From: Clostridiales bacterium
GTDB taxonomy: Bacteria > Bacillota > Clostridia > Oscillospirales > Oscillospiraceae
Assembly: GCA_021203685.1 (NCBI GenBank)
Contig: JAJQAS010000043.1
Span: 1-10,468, forward strand
Reading direction: 5' to 3'
DNA: 10,468 nt
Shown piece by piece: positions 5,841-10,468 of the stretch; the first letter of the stretch is position 1; each line of letters starts with the position of its first letter. The translations under genes and the position numbers were made by a program. The notes beneath the pieces were generated by a model that was not told where the DNA came from, ran no database searches, and saw only the letters and a list, made by a program, of their open reading frames with translations.

Positions 5841-5869
5841 TTGCAATTCGGAAGCGAATGGTTTATGAT
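5841..5869 (+). promoter_or_regulatory. htpG promoter
   Basis: TTGCAA (5841-5846) and TATGAT (5864-5869) are separated by 17 nt. The predicted start near 5876 falls within the CIRCE operator, so HrcA binding would block initiation. Confidence 0.75.
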
Positions 5870-5872
5870 AGG

Positions 5873-5899
5873 TTAGCACTCAGGAAGAACGAGTGCTAA
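5873..5899. promoter_or_regulatory. CIRCE operator (HrcA binding site)
   Basis: The sequence TTAGCACTC-N9-GAGTGCTAA is a perfect match to the CIRCE consensus, and the stems extend one more base pair on each side (5872, 5900). It overlaps the predicted htpG transcription start. HrcA bound here represses, and release on heat shock or when GroEL is titrated derepresses. Confidence 0.95.
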
Positions 5900-5938
5900 C
5901 CACATCAAAATAAGATTCACATAAAAGAGGTAACAGGT

Positions 5939-7858
5939 ATGGCAAAAAAAGAGTTCAAGGCGGAATCCAAACGGCTGCTGGACATGATGATCAACAGCAT
6001 CTACACCCATAAGGAGATTTTCCTGCGGGAAATCATCTCCAACTCCAGCGACGCCATGGACAAGCTGGCCTACAAGGCCCTGACCGACGACAACGTGGGC
6101 ATGAACCGGGATGACTTCAAAATCAACATCACCGTCAACCAGCCCGCCCGCACCATTACCGTCTCAGACAACGGCATCGGCATGACCGAGGCCGAGCTGG
6201 AGGAGAACCTGGGCACCATCGCCCAGTCCGGCTCCCTGCAATTCAAAAAGGACCTCTCCGAGGCCGAGGGCACCCCTGAGGGCGACGTGGACATCATCGG
6301 TCAGTTCGGCGTGGGCTTCTACTCCGCCTTTATGGTGTCTGACCAGATCACCGTCCTGACCCGGGCCTATGGCAGCGACACCGGCTATCAGTGGGTGTCC
6401 AACGGAGCCGACGGCTACGAGATCACCCCCATCAACAAGTCCACCGTGGGCACCGACGTGGTCATGCACATCAAGGAGGACACCGAGGAGGAGAAGTACA
6501 GCGACTTCCTGGAGCAGTACCGCATCCAGGAGCTGGTGAAAAAGTACTCCGACTATATCCACTACCCCATCGAGATGATGATGACCAAGTCCCGCCAGAA
6601 GCCCAAGCCGGAGGACGCCGGGGACGACTACACCCCGGAGTGGGAGGACTACCAGGAGCTGGACACCCTGAACTCCATGGTCCCCCTGTGGCAGCGGCCC
6701 AAGGACGAGGTCACGCAGGAGGAGTACGATGACTTCTATCAGAGCAAGTTCAACGACTACGCCAAGCCCCTCTCCACCATCCGCATCTCCACCGAGGGCA
6801 ACATCTCCTACAACGCCCTGCTGTTCATCCCCGGTCAGGCCCCCTATGACTTCTACACCCGCGATTACGAGAAGGGCCTCCAGCTCTACTCCTCCGGCGT
6901 GCTCATCATGGACAAGTGCGCCGACCTGTTGCCGGAACACTTCCGCTTTGTCCGGGGCGTGGTGGACACCCCCGACGTGTCCCTGAACATCTCCCGCGAA
7001 ATGCTCCAGCACACCCGGGGCGTGAAGGTCATCGCCCGGAACCTGGAGAAGAAAGTCAAGGCCGAGCTGGAGAAGCTGCTGAAAGACGACCGGGAGAAGT
7101 ACGAGCAGTTCTGGAAAGCCTTCGGCTCTCAGATCAAGTTCGGCGCGTACTCTGACTACGGCGCGCACAAGGACCTGCTGCAAGACCTGCTGCTGTTCGT
7201 CTCCTCCGAGAACGAGAAGGGCACCACCCTGGCCGAGTACAAGGAGCGCATGAAGGAGAACCAGCCCTTTATCTACTACGCCGTAGGCGAGGAGGCCGTT
7301 CAGCTGGGCAAGCTGCCCCAGGCCGAGCGCATTTTGGACGCCGGGTATGAAATCCTCTACCTGACCGAGGACATCGACGAGTTCGTCATGCAGAGCCTCC
7401 AGGAGTACGACGGCAAGAAGCTCAAGAGCATCAACGACGAGGACGCTCTGCCGGAGACCGAGGAGGAGAAGAAAGCCGCCGAGGAAAAGGCGGAGTCCTC
7501 CAAGGAGATCGTGGACTTCCTGAAAGAGACTCTGGGCGACAAGATCAAAGAGGCCCGCGTCTCCAAGATTTTGAAGTCCCACGCCGTCTGCATGACCTCC
7601 GACGGCCCCATCACCATCGAGATGGAGAAGAGCCTCAAGGCCCGGGGCCAGGACATGATGGGCTTCAAGGCCGAGCGGGTGCTGGAGCTGAACCCCGACG
7701 CGCCGGTGTTCGCCGCGTTGAAGGATTCCATCGCAAACGACCCCGACCGGGCCAAGAAGTACGCCGAGCTGCTGTACTGCCAGGCGCTGCTCATCGCCGG
7801 ACTGCCGCTGGAAGATCCGGCGGGGTATACCGATTTGGTGTGCAGCTTGATGGTGTAA
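5939..7858 (+). CDS. htpG: Molecular chaperone HtpG (Hsp90)
   Basis: This is a 639-residue bacterial Hsp90, a cytosolic ATP-dependent homodimeric chaperone that remodels client proteins with DnaK. The N-terminal GHKL ATPase shows the catalytic-Glu helix (LREIISNSSDAMDKL, residues about 29-43), DNGIGM (77-82), GTIAQSG (92-98) and the lid glycines in GQFGVGFYSAF (121-131). The middle domain carries SLNISREMLQHTRGV, including the conserved Arg that contacts ATP phosphate. A C-terminal dimerisation domain follows, after an acidic Lys/Glu stretch (about residues 505-522). The length is normal and no lesion is seen. The ATG at 5939 has an AAAGAGG ribosome site 8 nt upstream. It is a single-gene unit under a promoter overlapped by CIRCE, so it should be a HrcA-regulated heat-shock gene, unlike htpG of Bacillus subtilis, which is not in the HrcA class. 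Confidence 0.98.
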   Translation: MAKKEFKAESKRLLDMMINSIYTHKEIFLREIISNSSDAMDKLAYKALTDDNVGMNRDDFKINITVNQPARTITVSDNGIGMTEAELEENLGTIAQSGSLQFKKDLSEAEGTPEGDVDIIGQFGVGFYSAFMVSDQITVLTRAYGSDTGYQWVSNGADGYEITPINKSTVGTDVVMHIKEDTEEEKYSDFLEQYRIQELVKKYSDYIHYPIEMMMTKSRQKPKPEDAGDDYTPEWEDYQELDTLNSMVPLWQRPKDEVTQEEYDDFYQSKFNDYAKPLSTIRISTEGNISYNALLFIPGQAPYDFYTRDYEKGLQLYSSGVLIMDKCADLLPEHFRFVRGVVDTPDVSLNISREMLQHTRGVKVIARNLEKKVKAELEKLLKDDREKYEQFWKAFGSQIKFGAYSDYGAHKDLLQDLLLFVSSENEKGTTLAEYKERMKENQPFIYYAVGEEAVQLGKLPQAERILDAGYEILYLTEDIDEFVMQSLQEYDGKKLKSINDEDALPETEEEKKAAEEKAESSKEIVDFLKETLGDKIKEARVSKILKSHAVCMTSDGPITIEMEKSLKARGQDMMGFKAERVLELNPDAPVFAALKDSIANDPDRAKKYAELLYCQALLIAGLPLEDPAGYTDLVCSLMV

Positions 7859-7894
7859 TAGCTTTTTGAACCAGCCTCGCCGGTGACTGCAGGC

Positions 7895-8207
7895 AAAACC
7901 CCTCCACCATGCTTCGCATGGTTCCCCTCCCCTTTCAGGGGAGGCAAGAGAGGTGGTCGGTTTCGAGATGGTAGTTCTTTGTGAAAAACTTGTGCTGTGT
8001 CGGATAAAAACGATAAATAGACAGCAAACGATTCTTAATTAACATCTTCTAGCTGTTAATAATGGGTAGGCAATTACTAAACCGTAGTTTTCTGTGGACA
8101 GCTGTACGCTACCAAACAAAACCGCGACCAAACCGCAAGCACTATCCCCCTTGCCTCCCCTGAAAGGGGAGGAGGGCCGCCGCCTTTAGGCGGTGGCGGA
8201 GGGGTTT
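7895..8207. mobile_element. MITE-like pair of inverted GC-rich palindromes
   Basis: The left arm (7895-7948) runs from AAAACCCCTCC to GAGGCAAG, and the right arm (8150-8207) is its inverted copy (CTTGCCTCCCC to GGAGGGGTTT). Both share AAACCCCTCC and a CCTCCCCTTTCAGGGGAGG hairpin (left 7926-7944). They differ in a swapped inner hairpin: ACCATGC/GCATGGT (7906-7922) on the left, a CCGCC/GGCGG-type hairpin (8176-8197) on the right. About 200 bp of AT-rich DNA lies between, with no gene seen. No target-site duplication is obvious. It could be one non-autonomous element or two separate REP-like copies in opposite orientation. Confidence 0.55.
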
Positions 8208-8230
8208 CCCGGCACATGGAACCCATAATT

Positions 8231-8258
8231 GCACATTGCACATTGCACATTGCTAATT
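8231..8258. repeat. Heptamer tandem repeat GCACATT x3
   Basis: Three exact copies of GCACATT (8231-8251) are followed by a variant, GCTAATT (8252-8258). This is intergenic with no coding sense, and shares the 7-nt period of the repeat at 115-144. Confidence 0.75.
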
Positions 8259-8276
8259 GACCCGTCCCCTCTTTTC

Positions 8277-8308
8277 CGCCGCAGCTCATCCGGGCTGCGG
8301 CGTCGTTT
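8277..8308 (+). terminator. Intrinsic terminator downstream of htpG region
   Basis: CGCCGCAGC (8277-8285) and GCTGCGGCG (8294-8302) form a perfect 9-bp GC-rich stem with an 8-nt loop, followed by TCGTTTT. It is some 420 nt after the htpG stop. It may be the original htpG terminator, separated from the gene by the inverted-repeat insertion, or may simply insulate the next unit. Confidence 0.6.
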
Positions 8309-8388
8309 TCCGTCGAAACACCACCCCCATTTTGCAATATTCACAGAGACATCCTACAAAATCACCCCAAACCTTGTAGGCTCTGCTC

Positions 8389-8417
8389 TTGCGGCGGCGG
8401 AGCGGCTGTGGTATAAT
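8389..8417 (+). promoter_or_regulatory. Promoter for riboswitch-symporter transcript
   Basis: TTGCGG (8389-8394) and a perfect TATAAT (8412-8417) are separated by 17 nt. Transcription should start near 8424, upstream of both the leader hairpin terminator (8483-8512) and the glycine riboswitch. Confidence 0.7.
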
Positions 8418-8423
8418 ACTTTC

Positions 8424-8512
8424 AATTTCCATAGCGACAACTGAACATCGTGCGGGATGAACGGCTCAGAAGCGGCAGACAAGGGCGTCTGAAATCATCA
8501 GGCGTCTTTTTA
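8424..8512 (+). ncRNA. Short leader RNA with its own terminator
   Basis: From the predicted start near 8424, about 85 nt of RNA would be made before a hairpin. GGGCGTCTGA (8483-8492) pairs with TCAGGCGTCT (8498-8507), ten base pairs including three G-U, followed by TTTTA. Before it, CTGA/TCAG (8441-8444, 8466-8469) and CATC/GATG (8446-8449, 8456-8459) can form a nested helix. A 12-codon frame including stop starts at ATG 8457 and ends TGA 8492 without a ribosome site. I do not recognise a known RNA family. It may be a premature-termination unit, a small RNA, or an extra control layer ahead of the riboswitch. Confidence 0.4.
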
Positions 8513-8550
8513 TTGTAACTTGTTGCAACAAGGCGACCGAGCCACGACCG

Positions 8551-8645
8551 CACTCTGGAGAATCCCATGGGTTTTGCGCCCAATGGGTGCCGAAGGTGCA
8601 AACGGCCCGGCCGGGCTGTAATCTCTCAGGCAAAAGGACAGAGGA
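8551..8645 (+). ncRNA. Glycine riboswitch, single aptamer
   Basis: The conserved core is clear: GGTGCCGAAGGTGCAAAC (8586-8603) and ATCTCTCAGGCAAAAGGACA (8621-8640). Closing helix P1 pairs CTCTG (8553-8557) with CAGAG (8639-8643), CCCAT (8564-8568) pairs with ATGGG (8583-8587), and a GCCCGGCCGGGC hairpin (8605-8616) forms the third arm. There is no second aptamer of the usual tandem pair. A strong terminator follows at 8670-8701, so control is by transcription attenuation. Whether glycine turns the gene on or off cannot be fixed from sequence. The next gene is an AGCS symporter, a common partner of this riboswitch. Confidence 0.93.
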
Positions 8646-8669
8646 CGTATGCTTTACGCTGCTTTTTGC

Positions 8670-8701
8670 CGGGACCTGCCTTTGGCGGGTCCCGTTTTTT
8701 T
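8670..8701 (+). terminator. Riboswitch expression-platform terminator
   Basis: CGGGACCTGCC (8670-8680) pairs with GGCGGGTCCCG (8684-8694), 11 bp including one G-U, with a TTT loop and seven T after it. GGCAAAA in the aptamer 3' strand (8629-8635) can pair with TTTTGCC just before the stem (8664-8670), a possible alternative fold. It lies between the aptamer and the symporter start. Confidence 0.92.
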
Positions 8702-8762
8702 GTTGTCGGAACAACCGGAGCGGAATACCGCTCCCCCTATGAGAAGAAAGGAAGGGATCGTT

Positions 8763-10280
8763 GTGATCGAAGTAATCACCAATGTCAACACCGCCGTCAA
8801 CAACGTGGTGTGGGGCTGGCCCGCCCTGATCCTGCTGGGGTTCGTGGGCATCCTCATGACCTGCATGACGAAGTTCTTCCAGATCCGGCACATCGGCCAC
8901 TGGATGAAGAACACCATCGGCGCAATTTTCAGCGACAAGAACGTCACCGGCCACACCGCTGACCGCTCCATCTCCCAGTTCCAGTCCCTGTGTACGGCTC
9001 TGGCCGCCACGGTGGGCACCGGCAACATCGTGGGCGTGGCAGGGGCCATCGCCACCGGCGGCCCCGGCGCGGTGTTCTGGATGTGGATCATCGCCTTCTT
9101 CGGCATGATGACCAACTACTCCGAGAACGTGCTGGGCATCCTCTTCCGCCGCAAGGACGAGAAGGGCGAGTGGCACGGCGGCGCCATGTACTACCTGCGG
9201 GACGGCCTGGGGGCCAAAAAGCACTGCAAGACCATCGGCGCGGTGTTGGCGGTGCTGTTCTCCCTGTTCTGCCTGCTGGCCTCCTTCGGCATCGGCAACA
9301 TGAGCCAGGTCAACTCCATGGTCAGCAACGTCTACGCCGCCTTCGGCATCCCCAAGCTGGCCACCGGCATCTTCCTGTGCTTCGCCGTGGGCGTGGTCAT
9401 CCTGGGCGGCCTCAAGCGCGTGGCCTCCATCACCGAGAAGATCGTCCCCTTCATGGTGGTGCTGTACCTGCTGGGTACCATTGTTATCATCTGCCTGCAC
9501 GTCACCGCCATCCCCGCCACCCTGGTCTCCATCGTCAAGGGGGCGTTCAGCCTCAAGGCCGCCGGCGGCGGCGTGGTGGGCGCTGGCATCGCCACCGCCA
9601 TGAAGATGGGCTTCAAGCGGGGCGTGTTCTCCAACGAGGCGGGCCTCGGCTCCTCCGTCATGGTCCACTCCAGCTCCAACGTCAAGGAGCCGGTCCGGCA
9701 GGGCATGTGGGGCATCTTTGAGGTCTTTGCCGACACCATCGTGGTCTGCACCCTCACCGCTCTGGGCATCCTGACCTCCGGTCTGGTGGACCTGGACACC
9801 GGCGCCCTCACCGAGGCCGGCGCGGCCATCGAGTCCAGCGCCCTGATGAGCGAATCCTTCCGCATGACCTTTGGCGACCTGGGCGCGGCCTTCGTGGCCA
9901 TCGCCATTCTGCTGTTTGCCTACTCCACCGTGCTGGGCTGGAGCCACTACGGCACCACCGCCTGCCGTTACCTCTTCGGCGACAAGGCCGTGTGGCCCTA
10001 CCGCATCATCTTCTGCGTCATCGTGCTGGCCGGTTCCGTCCTCAGCGCCCAGCTGGCCTGGGACATCTCCGACACCTTCAACGGCATGATGATGATCCCC
10101 AACCTGATCGGCGTGCTGGTGCTGTCTCCCCTGGTGGCCAAGTGTACCAAGAACTATGTGGACCGCAAGCTCTACCACCGGGACGTCAAGCCCATGCTGT
10201 CCATGTTCGACGACATCCAGGCCGAGCATGAGGCCGCCATCCGCAGCGAGGAAGAGGACTCCGTGCGTCACGCGGGGTAA
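8763..10280 (+). CDS. AGCS-family sodium:alanine/glycine symporter
   Basis: This is a 505-residue multi-pass inner-membrane transporter that couples sodium (or proton) flow to uptake of alanine or glycine. The family signature is at residues about 76-108, LCTALAATVGTGNIVGVAGA leading into GGPGAVFWMW, with AGLGSS and further hydrophobic segments later and a short hydrophilic acidic tail. About ten membrane helices are expected. I chose GTG 8763 (IEVITNVNTAVNNVVWGW), which has a GAAGG ribosome site 7 nt upstream and fits the family N-terminus. ATG 8649 lies before the riboswitch terminator and its frame runs through it, and ATG 8739 lacks a good ribosome site. A glycine riboswitch in the leader indicates glycine as substrate or signal. 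No terminator with a U-run is seen after the stop. Confidence 0.94.
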   Translation: MIEVITNVNTAVNNVVWGWPALILLGFVGILMTCMTKFFQIRHIGHWMKNTIGAIFSDKNVTGHTADRSISQFQSLCTALAATVGTGNIVGVAGAIATGGPGAVFWMWIIAFFGMMTNYSENVLGILFRRKDEKGEWHGGAMYYLRDGLGAKKHCKTIGAVLAVLFSLFCLLASFGIGNMSQVNSMVSNVYAAFGIPKLATGIFLCFAVGVVILGGLKRVASITEKIVPFMVVLYLLGTIVIICLHVTAIPATLVSIVKGAFSLKAAGGGVVGAGIATAMKMGFKRGVFSNEAGLGSSVMVHSSSNVKEPVRQGMWGIFEVFADTIVVCTLTALGILTSGLVDLDTGALTEAGAAIESSALMSESFRMTFGDLGAAFVAIAILLFAYSTVLGWSHYGTTACRYLFGDKAVWPYRIIFCVIVLAGSVLSAQLAWDISDTFNGMMMIPNLIGVLVLSPLVAKCTKNYVDRKLYHRDVKPMLSMFDDIQAEHEAAIRSEEEDSVRHAG

Positions 10281-10287
10281 GCCGAAA

Positions 10288-10303
10288 GTGGTTGCGTAAC
10301 CAC
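10288..10303 (+). terminator. Hairpin after symporter, no U-run
   Basis: GTGGTT (10288-10293) and AACCAC (10298-10303) form a perfect 6-bp stem with a GCGT loop, 7 nt after the symporter stop. No T-run follows, so termination here is uncertain. Confidence 0.3.
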
Positions 10304-10340
10304 ACATATATGGTTTCGCCTTTTACCGCCGTATGTGTAG

Positions 10341-10433
10341 GGGCGGCGCTTGCCGTCAAGCGGCACTTCCGCTGCGCTCCCTGCCGCCGCCCGCAGGTTT
10401 CGCGTTCTATACCCGGGCGGCCGCGGTGTATAG
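10341..10433. repeat. Compound GC-rich palindromic repeat
   Basis: GGGCGGCG (10341-10348) pairs with CGCCGCCC (10385-10392), enclosing competing small hairpins such as TGCCG/CGGCA (10351-10365). A second hairpin, CTATAC/GTATAG (10407-10412 and 10428-10433) with inner CCG/CGG pairs, follows. It is likely a genus-type intergenic REP-like repeat and may help end the symporter transcript. After it, TAGTGAAG recurs at 10431 and 10456; no gene is seen to the window end. Confidence 0.5.
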
Positions 10434-10468
10434 TGAAGTAAGATAGGTAACAGGTAGTGAAGGGACAT

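Noticed and set aside
6164..7582. Long open frame antisense to htpG
   Set aside because: It is Leu/Val/Gly-rich low-complexity sequence typical of the opposite strand of a GC-rich gene, with no ribosome site or domain.
8649..8762. Extended N-terminus of the symporter from ATG 8649
   Set aside because: The frame runs through the riboswitch terminator and its U-run and lacks a ribosome site. GTG 8763 has a good site and matches the family start.
8466..10307. 613-codon open frame antisense to the symporter
   Set aside because: It is His/Gly/Asp/Ala-rich shadow sequence, it crosses the riboswitch and terminator, and it has no recognisable domain.

Overview
The window joins the end of an integrated mobile element (about 1-4137) to core chromosome (about 4138-10468). 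It most likely comes from a high-GC gut Firmicute, probably an Oscillospiraceae relative (Flavonifractor/Lawsonibacter-like). That placement rests on Firmicutes-type promoters and ribosome sites, a CIRCE element, a glycine riboswitch, GC-rich third codon positions in the host genes, and GC-rich palindromic intergenic repeats. The taxon is an inference and was not tested by search.

Mobile element, 1-4137. Leftward genes: the start of a small unrecognised gene running off the window (1-54), an SF3/D5-type helicase (phage/plasmid primase family, 242-1552), a 22-codon ORF coupled to its start (1545-1613), and a small excisionase-like winged-helix gene broken by a 1-nt frameshift (1767-2008). Rightward genes: an XRE-family repressor-like gene (2177-2812) and a tyrosine integrase interrupted by an in-frame TGA (2841-3893). 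The two transcription units diverge from a 168-bp region that holds two 17-bp-spaced sigma-A promoters and two similar operator-like palindromes, a lysogeny-style switch. The integrase end lies against the 3' end of rpsI, a known integration target of integrative elements, so the right junction is probably at or just inside the rpsI 3' end. The other junction is outside the window.

Host region, 4138-10468. The rplM-rpsI operon (L13-S9) reads leftward from a consensus promoter with an AT-rich upstream tract and a structured leader. To its right are a flavin reductase/flavoredoxin-like gene (5272-5760) and htpG (5939-7858), whose promoter is overlapped by a perfect CIRCE operator, implying HrcA control. 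A 904-bp intergenic stretch follows (7859-8762). It contains a MITE-like inverted pair of GC-rich compound palindromes, a heptamer tandem repeat, an intrinsic terminator, a promoter, a short leader unit with its own terminator, and then a single-aptamer glycine riboswitch with a strong terminator. This leader feeds an AGCS-family sodium:alanine/glycine symporter (8763-10280). The window ends in palindromic intergenic DNA.

No wholly new system is evident. The most notable points are the divergent operator switch, the two lesions in the integration/excision genes, the coupled mini-ORF, the CIRCE-controlled htpG, and the promoter-terminator unit in front of the glycine riboswitch.
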